Part shown: piece after piece, positions 10,757 through 19,621 of the stretch
Position numbering within the stretch: the first letter of the stretch is position 1
How the letters are laid out: each line of letters opens with the position of its first letter
Origin: Limnohabitans sp.
GTDB lineage: Bacteria > Pseudomonadota > Gammaproteobacteria > Burkholderiales > Burkholderiaceae_C
NCBI GenBank assembly: GCA_024642215.1
Contig: JAHEBO010000014.1
Coordinates: forward strand, 5,631 to 54,660
Reading direction: 5' to 3'
DNA: 49,030 nucleotides
The notes under the pieces: model-generated
Databases searched by the model: none
Seen by the model: only the letters and a program-made list of their open reading frames with translations
What the model was told of the DNA's origin: nothing
Position numbers and translations under genes: made by a program

Positions 10757-10785
10757 ATTGTAGGTTGATCGGCCTTTTTTGTCAG
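10757..10785 (-). promoter_or_regulatory. sigma70-type promoter of sodB
   Basis: Reading the minus strand, CTGACA (10785-10780) and TACAAT (10762-10757) are separated by exactly 17 bp. They lie about 38 bp upstream of the sodB start, giving a leader of about 30 nt that contains the GAGGA site. Confidence 0.65.
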
Positions 10786-10837
10786 AAGCAATTTGGCAAT
10801 AGTCTTAGGTCTTTGAGGGTTGCCTTCAAATGACCAC

Positions 10838-12139
10838 TTAGCGAGCGGATTTGACCTGCAAATCCACCTGGCCGTCTGCCAATGTCGCCGTCACAATGTG
10901 GCCGACTTGAAAATTGCCGACCTTGGTTAAAGCACGGCCCGAGTCGTCCGTCAACCAGGCATAGCCACGGTCTAGCACCAGGTGCGGGTCTAGCAAACCA
11001 AGCCGTGTCTCGACATCTTTCAATTGCTGCTGAATGCCCTTGAAGGTTTGCTGACACGCCCTTGGCAAAGACTCTTCGAGCCTCTGCAACTTTTGGGTGT
11101 TGCTTTGGACTTGTGACCTCAAACCAAATTGGAGCGCTTGAGACAAACGCATTAACCGGCTGGATTGGTCACTCAAGCGCGAAGATGGCCGCCCCAGACG
11201 CGCCCCAATCCAATCAAGTCGTTGACTCATTCGGTCCACAGTTAGCCTCAGCGCGTTCGTCAGTTCTTCTTGGTAAGTCGACAATTCGGTGCGCAGTCGA
11301 GTCCGTTCAGTGGCCACCATTTCGGCTGCTGCTGTGGGAGTGGGCGCGCGCAAATCGGCTGCAAAGTCGGCCAGCGTGAAGTCGGTTTCATGGCCTACGC
11401 CAGACACAATGGGGATGGGACACGAGGCCACTGCCCGAACCAAGGTTTCATCATTGAAAGCCCACAAATCCTCCATGGCGCCACCACCTCGCACCATCAA
11501 AATCACGTCAATCGCCAAGCCGTTGGGCGAAGCATTGGTGGGCGCACCTTGCCAGCCCACCAACTGATGCAAACTGCGCAACAACTCTGCTGGCGCATTG
11601 GCGCCCTGAACAGACGCGGGCGCCAAGATAACGGGAATGTGAGGCACCCTTCGTTGTAGGGCTGAGGCAACATCGTGTAGCGCAGCGGCACCGAGTGAGG
11701 TAATCAATCCAATGGCCCGCGGCTGTGAAGGAATGTCCTGCTTTCGTGACGCGTCAAAGAGCCCTTCGGCTTCAAGTGTGGCCTTGAGTTTCAAAAACTG
11801 CGCGAACAGATCTCCTTGCCCTGCCCGCTGCATGCTGTCGACAATCAGCTGCAAATCGCCCCTGGCTTCATAGACGCCTAATTTGCCGCGAACCTCTACC
11901 AACTCACCGTCTCTTGGGACAAAGCCCAAAGCACTGGCCGCCCTTTTGAACATGGCGCACCGAATCTGCCCCGTGTCGTCTTTGAGGTTGAAATAACAAT
12001 GGCCACTGGCTGCGCGCGCAAAGCCTGAAATCTCGCCTTTGACCGCAACAGGATTGAATCGGGCGTTTAAAGTGTCGGCAATTGCAAGACACAAAGCGCC
12101 AACTGACCAGACGCGTGGCTCAGAATCTATGCGCATCAT
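10838..12139 (-). CDS. xseA: Exodeoxyribonuclease VII large subunit
   Basis: Large subunit of exonuclease VII, which degrades single-stranded DNA in mismatch and damage repair. The 433 residues show the N-terminal OB-fold (VWSVGALCLAIAD, VKGEISGF, at about 8-110), the catalytic domain with GLITSLGAAALHD and the MVRGGGAMEDLWAFND motif, the GVGHETDFTLAD motif, a coiled-coil helical region about 285-375, and the terminal GYAWLTD segment. Two consecutive ATG codons occur at the start. The small subunit xseB is not in the window, as is common in this group. It lies upstream of sodB on the same strand, but sodB has its own promoter. Confidence 0.96.
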   Translation of the reverse strand: MMRIDSEPRVWSVGALCLAIADTLNARFNPVAVKGEISGFARAASGHCYFNLKDDTGQIRCAMFKRAASALGFVPRDGELVEVRGKLGVYEARGDLQLIVDSMQRAGQGDLFAQFLKLKATLEAEGLFDASRKQDIPSQPRAIGLITSLGAAALHDVASALQRRVPHIPVILAPASVQGANAPAELLRSLHQLVGWQGAPTNASPNGLAIDVILMVRGGGAMEDLWAFNDETLVRAVASCPIPIVSGVGHETDFTLADFAADLRAPTPTAAAEMVATERTRLRTELSTYQEELTNALRLTVDRMSQRLDWIGARLGRPSSRLSDQSSRLMRLSQALQFGLRSQVQSNTQKLQRLEESLPRACQQTFKGIQQQLKDVETRLGLLDPHLVLDRGYAWLTDDSGRALTKVGNFQVGHIVTATLADGQVDLQVKSAR

Positions 12140-12448
12140 GAAAGAGCCTTATTTATTGGGGGTTTCAGCATCATTTTCAAAGCAAGGCCTGTGTTTTCAA
12201 AGGCAAATAGTCCACAGTTGCAGTATTGCAAGCCTGCCGACCCTACATGGGTCCATTCAAGCGCATTCAATCTCATAAGCCTTTGATTTTATTGAATAAA
12301 ATTTTGAGCAAAAAAGCAGCATTGAAATAAAACACAGTATTCATGCAGCCTGCAGTCACGTTCACGTAGGGTTCTTCACAAAGTTATCCACAGATTTGCA
12401 GAACAATTCCATCAGCCATAATCCAAACTGAATCCAGAAGTAGAAAGA
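12140..12448. other. 309-bp intergenic region, xseA / exbB divergent promoters
   Basis: No gene is visible. The region is AT-rich towards exbB. It contains an AT palindrome (12286-12302) and one perfect DnaA-box-like TTATCCACA (12384-12392). It should hold the promoters of both xseA and the exbB operon, but I cannot place either confidently. Confidence 0.6.
12286..12302. promoter_or_regulatory. AT-rich perfect palindrome upstream of exbB
   Basis: ATTTTATT (12286-12293) and AATAAAAT (12295-12302) are perfect inverted arms around one G. The position, about 150 bp before exbB, would suit an operator. ExbB/ExbD genes are often iron-regulated, but this does not match the classical Fur box closely. 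Confidence 0.35.
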
Positions 12449-13072
12449 TTGATTTTGTTAAGCATCATACAAGCCGCAGGCTGGCCCATTTGGCCATTGA
12501 TCCTTTGCTCCATTTTTGCACTCGCCATTATTTTTGAGCGCGTATATGCCCTTCGGGCGGCCAAGGTGTTACCCGCCAACGCGCTGAAGAAGGCCATTGA
12601 GAGCACACGACAAGGATTCCCCTCAGACGCCACCATTCAAGATCTGGCACAAATGGGATCTGTTGGGCCAGTTTTTGCGGCCGGACTTCAAACACTGTCG
12701 CTCAATCCTTCCGCCAGTCATCAGGATGTGCGCGAAAGCATGGAAATGGAAGGCCGAATGGCCGCTCAAGGACTTGAGCGTTACCTGACCGCTTTGGCCA
12801 CCTTGGCATCTGCATCCCCATTGCTTGGATTACTTGGCACGGTCATTGGCATGATCGAGCTCTTTGGTTTACAGGCCCCCGGACAACAACAACCGGTTGA
12901 GCTTGCACATGGCATTTCAGTCGCCTTGTACAACACAGCGCTGGGCTTGTTGGTCGCCATCCCTTGCCTGATGGCCTGGCGCTTTTTCAAAGCCAAAGTC
13001 GATCGACTGGTGCTGCAAATGGAATGGGCATCCGAACAATTCGCAAGGCATTTGGCGGCGATGCGCGATTGA
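12449..13072 (+). CDS. exbB: ExbB/TolQ proton channel protein
   Basis: Inner-membrane MotA/TolQ/ExbB family protein that uses proton flow with ExbD to energise TonB-dependent outer-membrane transport. About 207 residues: a first membrane helix (about 5-25, AAGWPIWPLILCSIFALAIIF), a cytoplasmic loop, and two C-terminal helices around ALATLASASPLLGLLGTVIG (about 112-131) and ISVALYNTALGLLVAIPCL (about 154-172) with the conserved pore residues. No ATG is available near the N-terminus. It starts at TTG 12449 or at TTG 12455, which would begin Met-Leu-Ser-Ile-Ile, with an AGAAAG-like site before them. It is followed at once by exbD. Confidence 0.92.
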   Translation: MILLSIIQAAGWPIWPLILCSIFALAIIFERVYALRAAKVLPANALKKAIESTRQGFPSDATIQDLAQMGSVGPVFAAGLQTLSLNPSASHQDVRESMEMEGRMAAQGLERYLTALATLASASPLLGLLGTVIGMIELFGLQAPGQQQPVELAHGISVALYNTALGLLVAIPCLMAWRFFKAKVDRLVLQMEWASEQFARHLAAMRD

Positions 13073-13089
13073 CCCCTCAAAGGCCCATT

Positions 13090-13518
13090 TTGAAATTCAA
13101 AACCAACGCCCCTGCCGAGCCAGACATCAATTTGATTCCTTTCATTGATGTGCTGCTGGTGATCGTTATTTTCCTCATGCTCACCACCACGTGGTCCAAG
13201 TTCAACGAGATGAGTTTGAGTTTGCCCACAGCCAATGCCGCGCAGGCAAATGGCACGCCTCAGACTTGGGTTGTTTCTGTGAATGCACAAGGACTGTATG
13301 CCATCAATGGCGCCAAAATCGAAGGGCGTACAGCTCAAGACATTGGACAGGCGCTCAGCAACATGAACAAATTGGATGCGACTTTGTTGATCAAAGCAGA
13401 TGCGTCCGCGTCGCATCAAGCCGTGGTCAATGTTCTCGAAGCGGCACGCATGCAGGGTCTTTCCAAAATTGCGTTTGCCACGCAAAATGCTGCTAGCTCC
13501 AACGCAGTCAAACCCTGA
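13090..13518 (+). CDS. exbD: ExbD/TolR biopolymer transport protein
   Basis: Partner of ExbB. About 142 residues with a short cytoplasmic tail, one membrane helix (about 17-37, IPFIDVLLVIVIFLML) containing the proton-carrying Asp20, and a periplasmic domain. I prefer the TTG start at 13090, because AAAGG lies 6 bp upstream and the protein then begins MKFKTN as ExbD homologues do. An upstream TTG at 13069 overlapping the exbB stop is the alternative. The open frame reaches back to 12964, inside exbB, but that part does not look like ExbD. Confidence 0.9.
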   Translation: MKFKTNAPAEPDINLIPFIDVLLVIVIFLMLTTTWSKFNEMSLSLPTANAAQANGTPQTWVVSVNAQGLYAINGAKIEGRTAQDIGQALSNMNKLDATLLIKADASASHQAVVNVLEAARMQGLSKIAFATQNAASSNAVKP

Positions 13519-13541
13519 GTCACGGCGTTCTGAATCCCACC

Positions 13542-14525
13542 ATGCAATGGTTTCATCAATTGCCGCGCTATTGGCATACGACCTCCGTCATCACTTATGC
13601 ATTGTGGCCCTTTGAGCAGGTCTACAAATGGGCTTTGCATTTGCGGCGCGCGATGTATGCACTCGGATTGTTCAAAACACACAAGCTCAATGCCACTGTC
13701 ATTGTGGTGGGCAATGTTGTGGCGGGTGGTGGAGGCAAAACACCCCTCACCATTGCCATCGTGCAACGCCTCCAGCAACAAGGCTACAAGGTGGGAGTGG
13801 TGTCCAGAGGCTACGGTCGCTCCAACAGTCAAATACAAATGGTTCAGGGCCTCAGCACAGCTGATCAGGTGGGCGACGAGCCATTGCTCATCTTCCAAAA
13901 GTGCCAAGTGCCTGTTGCAGTGGGCGCCAAGCGATTTGAAGCAGCGCAGCACCTCATCGAACAACATCCCGAAGTCAACATCATTGTTTGTGATGATGGC
14001 TTGCAGCACTGGTCGCTTCAAAGAGACATCGAGATATGCGTCATGGACAGCATGGGCATTGGCAACGGGCATCTTTTGCCTGCCGGCCCATTAAGAGAGG
14101 CTTGGCCCAGACCTGTCGATTTATTGCTCCACACACAACAGCGAAGTTTGGCTGAAGGCTTTGCGTCGACAAGACAGCTCAGTTCTGAAGCCATCAATGG
14201 TCTCGGCCAACCTGTGGCTTTGAGCAGCCTTGAAAACCAAGTTGTAGAGGTGGTCTGCGGCATTGCCAAACCTCAAGCATTTGTCGACATGTTGAAGGCA
14301 CGCAACATTCAAATTGAACACTTCACAGCGCTGCCTGACCATGCCAAATTTTCTGATTGGCAGCCCCAAAAACCCAAGCTGAAACTTCTGTGCACCGAAA
14401 AGGATGCAGTCAAGCTTTGGCCATTGCACCCTGAGGCTCTGGCTGTACCCTTGCTGTTTGAGCCAGAAATCTCGTTTTGGCTGGCGTTCGATAAGCTCAT
14501 CAAGACCCGCCACCGTTATCATTGA
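13542..14525 (+). CDS. lpxK: Tetraacyldisaccharide 4'-kinase LpxK
   Basis: Phosphorylates the 4' position of the lipid A disaccharide at the inner membrane, giving lipid IVA. 327 residues with an N-terminal hydrophobic/amphipathic stretch and a P-loop, [16 protein letters not shown], at about residue 54-69. It also has the GYGRS motif, the GDEP motif, the DDGLQHW motif typical of LpxK, and the LCTEKDAVK segment near the C-terminus. It lies 23 bp after exbD and just ahead of the Trm112-like gene and kdsB, the usual order in Burkholderiales. Confidence 0.95.
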   Translation: MQWFHQLPRYWHTTSVITYALWPFEQVYKWALHLRRAMYALGLFKTHKLNATVIVVGNVVAGGGGKTPLTIAIVQRLQQQGYKVGVVSRGYGRSNSQIQMVQGLSTADQVGDEPLLIFQKCQVPVAVGAKRFEAAQHLIEQHPEVNIIVCDDGLQHWSLQRDIEICVMDSMGIGNGHLLPAGPLREAWPRPVDLLLHTQQRSLAEGFASTRQLSSEAINGLGQPVALSSLENQVVEVVCGIAKPQAFVDMLKARNIQIEHFTALPDHAKFSDWQPQKPKLKLLCTEKDAVKLWPLHPEALAVPLLFEPEISFWLAFDKLIKTRHRYH

Positions 14526-14529
14526 CGCC

Positions 14530-14736
14530 ATGGACACGAAATTACTCGAACTGTTGGTTTGCCCTGTTACCAAAGGCCCCCTGGATCTGCAACGGGATTT
14601 GCAAGAGCTTTGGTCACGCAGCGCGCGTTTAGCCTACCCCGTGCGCAATGGCATTCCCATCTTGCTTGAAAACGAAGCACGCACACTCAGCGATGAAGAG
14701 TTAGAGACACTCAAGCCTCGCACACCCTTGGTCTAA
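14530..14736 (+). CDS. Trm112-like (YcaR-type) small protein
   Basis: Small 68-residue protein beginning [18 protein letters not shown]. It belongs to the Trm112/UPF0434 family, whose members bind and stabilise methyltransferases in eukaryotes and archaea. The bacterial role is unclear. Only one Cys (Cys11) of the zinc-ribbon set of some relatives is present. The gene lies 4 bp after lpxK and 18 bp before kdsB. The ORF in this frame extends upstream into lpxK, but the ATG at 14530 gives the family N-terminus. Confidence 0.88.
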   Translation: MDTKLLELLVCPVTKGPLDLQRDLQELWSRSARLAYPVRNGIPILLENEARTLSDEELETLKPRTPLV

Positions 14737-14754
14737 GCACCTTTGCTTCCTGAC

Positions 14755-15516
14755 ATGACTCGCTCTTTCACTGTCCTGGTCCCTGCCCGATTGGCCTCTT
14801 CTCGCCTGCCCAACAAACCTTTGGCCGACATTGCCGGCGTGCCCATGGTGGTTCGTGTTGCGCAGCGCGCCGCATTGTCCAATGCAACACAGGTGGTTGT
14901 GGCCGCAGACAGTGACGACATTGTCACGGCCTGCAGAGCCCATGGCATTCGTGCCTTGCTCACCAAAGTAGATCACCCAAGCGGCAGCGATCGATTGGCA
15001 GAAGCCAGCGCCCTTCTAGGCTTGGCGGACGACGACATGGTGGTCAATGTTCAGGGCGATGAACCCTTGATAGATCCCGAACTGATCAACCAAGTCGCCT
15101 CCTTGCTCCATCAGAGGCCTGCCGCCAGCATGAGCACCGCTGCCCACGAGATTCACAGTTTGACCGAATTCACCAATCCCAACGTGGTCAAGGTGGTTCT
15201 GGACCAAGCGCAATTGGCCATGTACTTTAGCCGTGCGCCCATTCCGTGGTGGCGAGATGGCAACACACATGGCATTCAAAGTCTTCCCCTGCCCGCGCCC
15301 TTAAGGCACATTGGGATTTATGGCTACAGAGTCGGATTTTTAAAAACCTTTCCGCAGCTGCCCCCTGCCCCCATTGAAAACTGCGAAGCCTTAGAACAGC
15401 TCCGCGCCATGTGGTATGGCCATAAAATTGCCGTGCACGTCACACAACAAGCGCCGGGCCCCGGCGTCGACACACCCGAAGATTTGGCCCGCGTGCGGTC
15501 CCTTTTCAAGCCTTGA
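14755..15516 (+). CDS. kdsB: 3-deoxy-manno-octulosonate cytidylyltransferase
   Basis: Activates KDO to CMP-KDO for the inner core of lipopolysaccharide. 253 residues from the ATG at 14755 ([23 protein letters not shown]). An in-frame TTG four codons upstream is less likely. Signatures are PARxxSSRLPxKPL, the [12 protein letters not shown] motif, NVQGDEPLI with metal/CTP-binding residues, and the FSRAPIPW and HIGIYGYR motifs. It is the fifth gene in the exbB-exbD-lpxK-Trm112-kdsB row. Confidence 0.96.
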   Translation: MTRSFTVLVPARLASSRLPNKPLADIAGVPMVVRVAQRAALSNATQVVVAADSDDIVTACRAHGIRALLTKVDHPSGSDRLAEASALLGLADDDMVVNVQGDEPLIDPELINQVASLLHQRPAASMSTAAHEIHSLTEFTNPNVVKVVLDQAQLAMYFSRAPIPWWRDGNTHGIQSLPLPAPLRHIGIYGYRVGFLKTFPQLPPAPIENCEALEQLRAMWYGHKIAVHVTQQAPGPGVDTPEDLARVRSLFKP

Positions 15517-15604
15517 CAAGCACAAGCACTTGCCGTCAGGAAAATCTAGGTTTTCCCATGCTATTCTCCAGTGAAAGCCATGCAGGCTGTGGCGAAAGAT
15601 TTAA

Positions 15605-16282
<678 letters not shown>

Positions 16283-16337
16283 GGTTCATGACACCCTTGC
16301 TTGACTTTCCAGCCTAGCGCGATTTTCTTCAAGCACT

Positions 16338-17318
16338 TCAGTGGCTTTGTTGTTTGGACAAAATGTCCAGCATCAAGGCCACTCTTGTTTTCACGGGGCT
16401 CAAACCGGCTAAAACTGGAAATGCATGCGTTTCAGTCACAACCACAGGGCCTTGGTTACATCGACTGGCCAAACAAACTTGTATTCCCGCGGCTTGGGCA
16501 CGCATCAGCCCAGCCTTCAATGCAATTCCGACTGAGCCGTTGCCAGTGCCCGCAACAACAATTCCCTGCACGCCCGCTTTAACCAGCATGTCCACCAACT
16601 TCGCTTCGGCTTGAACATGGTTCATGATCACTTCAACCCATGGCCAAGCTGTGACCTCTGCCAAATCCAAATGTGTCAATGCACTTGGCTTGGGAACTGC
16701 CTTGAAGTCAAGACGCCATGTGACTTGATCTGCCTTGATCGTGCCTGCCACACCCGCTTCCCCAGAATCGAAGGCGTTGATCCGCGTAGGGTGAACTTTC
16801 TGAACATGTTGACTGTGATGAATTTCACCCGCAGCCACCATCCAGACCCCCGCACCTTGTGCCACAGAAGCAACGGTCAATGCATCACGCAAATTTTGAG
16901 GGCCGTCAGCATCTTTGAAATTGGCTGGGCGCATGGCGCAGGTCAGCACAACAGGTTTGTTTGCAACGATCACTTGTGACAGGAAATAGGCTGTTTCTTC
17001 TAAGGTGTCAGTGCCATGGGTTATGACCACCGCTTTGACATCTTCATGTGAAAGCCACGCCTGACAACGCTGAGCCAGATGGTGCCAGGTTGCAAAGTCC
17101 ATGTCTTTACTGTCCAGTTGTGCAACTTGTTCGGACTCAAACTGAAATGAGGCCAAGGTCTCAGGCAAGCCTTGTCCGATTTCTGCAACAGACTGCAGCA
17201 GCACCTCAATGCCCCTCTGTGCAGCCTTGTAACTGAGTCCTTCAGAAGCTGAGATGGACTCACCAGCAATCGTGCCACCGGTGCCTAAAACAACAATTTT
17301 TTGATTTTTTACTTGCAT
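16338..17318 (-). CDS. L-asparaginase
   Basis: Hydrolyses asparagine to aspartate and ammonia. 326 residues with both catalytic threonine motifs: VLGTGGTIAG near residue 10-19, and the THGTDTLEETAYFL segment near 100, where the Thr-Asp pair and later Lys (TCAMRPA region follows) are expected. No signal peptide is seen, so a cytoplasmic enzyme is likely. It is divergent from lexA with 83 bp between the starts. A LexA box ends 12 bp upstream of its ATG. No clear ribosome-binding site precedes the start. Confidence 0.93.
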   Translation of the reverse strand: MQVKNQKIVVLGTGGTIAGESISASEGLSYKAAQRGIEVLLQSVAEIGQGLPETLASFQFESEQVAQLDSKDMDFATWHHLAQRCQAWLSHEDVKAVVITHGTDTLEETAYFLSQVIVANKPVVLTCAMRPANFKDADGPQNLRDALTVASVAQGAGVWMVAAGEIHHSQHVQKVHPTRINAFDSGEAGVAGTIKADQVTWRLDFKAVPKPSALTHLDLAEVTAWPWVEVIMNHVQAEAKLVDMLVKAGVQGIVVAGTGNGSVGIALKAGLMRAQAAGIQVCLASRCNQGPVVVTETHAFPVLAGLSPVKTRVALMLDILSKQQSH

Positions 17319-17329
17319 TTAAAAAAATA

Positions 17330-17345
17330 CTGGTTAAAAATACAG
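17330..17345. promoter_or_regulatory. LexA box 1 (CTG-N10-CAG)
   Basis: CTGGTTAAAAATACAG fits the gamma/betaproteobacterial LexA operator CTG-N10-CAG with an AT-rich centre. It lies 56 bp before the lexA ATG and 12 bp upstream of the divergent asparaginase ATG. Confidence 0.88.
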
Positions 17346-17348
17346 TTA

Positions 17349-17364
17349 CTGGATAAGAAAACAG
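17349..17364. promoter_or_regulatory. LexA box 2 (CTG-N10-CAG)
   Basis: CTGGATAAGAAAACAG is a second LexA operator 19 bp downstream of box 1 and 37 bp before the lexA start. Paired boxes are a known arrangement in lexA autoregulation. Confidence 0.88.
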
Positions 17365-17401
17365 TTGTCCATGAACACAGCCACCTTACAAGGAGTGCCC
17401 A

Positions 17402-18073
17402 ATGATCGATCAACCCAAATTGACAGCCCGTCAGCAACAAATTTTGGAACTCATCCAAAAAACCATTGCCGAAACTGGTGCTCCCCCCACTCGCGCCGAA
17501 ATTGCGCAAGTTTTAGGCTTCAAGTCTGCCAACGCCGCCGAAGAACATCTTCAGGCCTTGGCTCGCAAAGGCGCCATTGATTTGGTCAGCGGCACTTCAC
17601 GAGGCATTCGTCTCAAAGGTTCTTCCCGCGACCACCTGCGCAATTCCAGCGACCTTTTCAGCATGGCACTGCCAGGGTTTGCGCAGTTGGCTCTGCCACT
17701 CATTGGCCGCGTCGCAGCAGGCTCGCCTATTTTGGCCCAAGAACACGTCGATCGCACCTACCACGTCGAAAGTCATCTTTTTCAAGAACAACCCGACTAC
17801 CTGCTCAGGGTACGTGGCATGTCCATGCGAGATGCTGGCATCATGGACGGCGACCTGCTGGCTGTCAAAGCCACCAAAGAAGTCCGCAATGGCCAAATTG
17901 TGGTGGCCCGCCTCGGTGAAGAAGTGACGGTCAAACGCTTGCGTCGCCAATCCGATCGCATCGAACTGCTTCCCGAAAATCCCGACTACCCCATCATTTT
18001 GGTCCACCCTGGTGAGCCTTTTGACATTGAAGGCTTGGCCGTTGGCCTTATTCGCAACACGCTTCTGATGTAA
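17402..18073 (+). CDS. lexA: LexA repressor
   Basis: SOS-response repressor and self-cleaving protease, 223 residues. The winged helix-turn-helix (about 1-70) includes [23 protein letters not shown]. The scissile Ala106-Gly107 bond lies in RVAAGSP. The catalytic serine is Ser141 in the RGMSM motif and the catalytic lysine is Lys178 in VTVKRL. Two LexA boxes upstream show autoregulation. The ATG has a GGAG-like site (AAGGAGTGCCCA) at good spacing. The slightly longer linker is common in Burkholderiales. Confidence 0.98.
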   Translation: MIDQPKLTARQQQILELIQKTIAETGAPPTRAEIAQVLGFKSANAAEEHLQALARKGAIDLVSGTSRGIRLKGSSRDHLRNSSDLFSMALPGFAQLALPLIGRVAAGSPILAQEHVDRTYHVESHLFQEQPDYLLRVRGMSMRDAGIMDGDLLAVKATKEVRNGQIVVARLGEEVTVKRLRRQSDRIELLPENPDYPIILVHPGEPFDIEGLAVGLIRNTLLM

Positions 18074-18138
18074 CGCCCTGACACACAAACTACGTCGTCT
18101 ATTTTTTTAAATTGATCACCCTCTTTATAAGGTTTGAC

Positions 18139-18459
18139 ATGACCATCGCTCTCTTCGGCATCTCCAGCATTTACAACGGCTTTCAGAAGTTCATGAATGC
18201 AGCTGTTCACTTTGACAACGAACTTCAAACCAAGTTCACATCGACGTCTACAAATCGCCCAGTCATGGAGACAAGCCCTCTCAAAAACAAGGCACATCCC
18301 CATCAACGGGCGCTTCGAGTGCTTCGCGTCTCTGAGCATGGTGAAACATCGTCTTGTGCTGGTCGCATGGTCATTTCAGGAAGAATGGCCGATGTCTGCG
18401 CAGAATTGGACCGTTTGGTCGCTTTAGAAGCCAAAAATAAGCCTTCTTTGCCCCACTAA
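18139..18459 (+). CDS. Conserved-looking hypothetical protein downstream of lexA
   Basis: Protein of 106 residues with no domain I can name. The first 30 residues are moderately hydrophobic, the middle is polar and low in structure, and the C-terminal third (RVLRVSEHG, then SGRMADVCAELDRLVALEA) looks ordered and helical. That C-terminal stretch resembles small unknown proteins of Comamonadaceae, but this is from memory and unchecked. I chose ATG 18139, with AAGG upstream, over an in-frame TTG at 18112. It follows lexA by 65 bp without a clear terminator, so read-through from the SOS-controlled promoter is possible. Confidence 0.65.
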   Translation: MTIALFGISSIYNGFQKFMNAAVHFDNELQTKFTSTSTNRPVMETSPLKNKAHPHQRALRVLRVSEHGETSSCAGRMVISGRMADVCAELDRLVALEAKNKPSLPH

Positions 18460-18544
18460 TTTTCACAACCGCCTCAACCACCAAACCGTCTGATTCTTTG
18501 CCGTTCAAAATTTGAGATTTCTGAGCGGCGGAGGCCCTTGGGCA

Positions 18545-18560
18545 AGGCACAATAGTGCCT
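18545..18560 (+). promoter_or_regulatory. Small hairpin abutting a start codon
   Basis: AGGCAC (18545-18550) and GTGCCT (18555-18560) form a perfect 6-bp hairpin with an AATA loop that ends directly before the ATG at 18561. The CACAATAG in the middle also resembles a -10 element, so this may be a promoter of a nearly leaderless mRNA rather than an RNA hairpin. Confidence 0.4.
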
Positions 18561-19568
18561 ATGAATATTGTGATCCTTGACGACTATCAAGACGTCGTCC
18601 GAAAACTAGACTGTGCGTCCAAACTCGATGCCTACAGTGCCAAGGTCTATACCAACACCGTCAAGGGGTTGGGTCAGTTGTCAGTGCGACTGAAAGATGC
18701 CGACATTTTGGTACTTATTCGGGAACGTACTCACCTCAATAGGCAGTTGATCGAAAAGCTGCCTCGACTCAAGCTCATTTCACAAACGGGCCATGCAGGC
18801 TCGCACATAGATTTAGAAGCATGTACCGAACGCGGCATTGCTGTTGCTCAAGGCACTGGGTCACCCTTCGCACCCGCTGAGCTCACATGGGCCCTGGTCA
18901 TGGCAGCAGCCAGACGAATTCCCCAATACATCGGCAACCTCAAGCATGGCGCTTGGCAGCAATCGGGTCTCAAAGCGTCCTCGATGCCTGCCAACTTTGG
19001 ATTGGGTACGGTCTTGCGGGGTCGCACCATGGGTATTTGGGGTTACGGAAAAATTGGCCAACTGGTGGCAGGCTATGCAAAAGCATTTGGCATGCAAGTG
19101 CTTGTATGGGGCAGTGAATCTTCCCGCTCCAAAGCTGTGCAGGACGGCCATATGCCTGCTGCCACACGGGAAGCGTTCTTTGAAGAAAGCGATGTCATCT
19201 CTTTGCATTTGCGCTTGAATGACGCAACGCGCAGCATCGTCACCTTAGATGATTTGTCTCGCATGAAAACGAGCGCCATGATTGTGAACACATCACGCGC
19301 AGAGTTGATTGAGCCCGATGCACTCATCAGCGCACTCAATCGCGGACGTCCAGGATTGGCCGCCATCGATGTGTTCGAACACGAGCCCATCTTGCAAGGC
19401 CATGCTTTGTTGCGTTTAGAAAACTGCATCTGCACGCCGCACATTGGGTATGTCGAAAAAGACAATTACGAACTTTACTTTGGTGCAGCGTTTGACAACG
19501 TGGTGAACTTCATCAAAGGAACACCCACCAACATCGTCAACCCCGGCGCCTTGCAAGTACGACGTTGA
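18561..19568 (+). CDS. D-2-hydroxyacid dehydrogenase family protein
   Basis: NAD-dependent 2-hydroxyacid dehydrogenase, 335 residues from ATG 18561 (MNIVILDDYQDVV). An in-frame GTG two codons upstream is the alternative. It shows the family layout: substrate-binding halves at both ends and a central nucleotide-binding domain starting near GIWGYGKIGQLVAGYAKAFG (about 155-175). Catalytic residues are expected as Arg in LHLRLNDATR, Glu in the AAIDVFEHEP region and His in TPHIGY. It belongs to the broad SerA/phosphoglycerate-dehydrogenase-like group; substrate unknown. It precedes paaH-like genes on the same strand with 53 bp between. Confidence 0.88.
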   Translation: MNIVILDDYQDVVRKLDCASKLDAYSAKVYTNTVKGLGQLSVRLKDADILVLIRERTHLNRQLIEKLPRLKLISQTGHAGSHIDLEACTERGIAVAQGTGSPFAPAELTWALVMAAARRIPQYIGNLKHGAWQQSGLKASSMPANFGLGTVLRGRTMGIWGYGKIGQLVAGYAKAFGMQVLVWGSESSRSKAVQDGHMPAATREAFFEESDVISLHLRLNDATRSIVTLDDLSRMKTSAMIVNTSRAELIEPDALISALNRGRPGLAAIDVFEHEPILQGHALLRLENCICTPHIGYVEKDNYELYFGAAFDNVVNFIKGTPTNIVNPGALQVRR

Positions 19569-19621
19569 TGATGACCGTGTTGACAGTAGCTTCCCTTTTG
19601 ACCAGATTAGAAATTTAAAAA

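Noticed and set aside
12384-12392. DnaA box as sign of a replication origin
   Set aside because: Only one box, with no cluster, no dnaA/dnaN genes and no DNA-unwinding element beside it; kept only as a possible regulatory site.
12781-13485. 234-codon open frame on the minus strand
   Set aside because: Antisense to exbB and exbD, whose membrane helices and Asp are clear on the plus strand.
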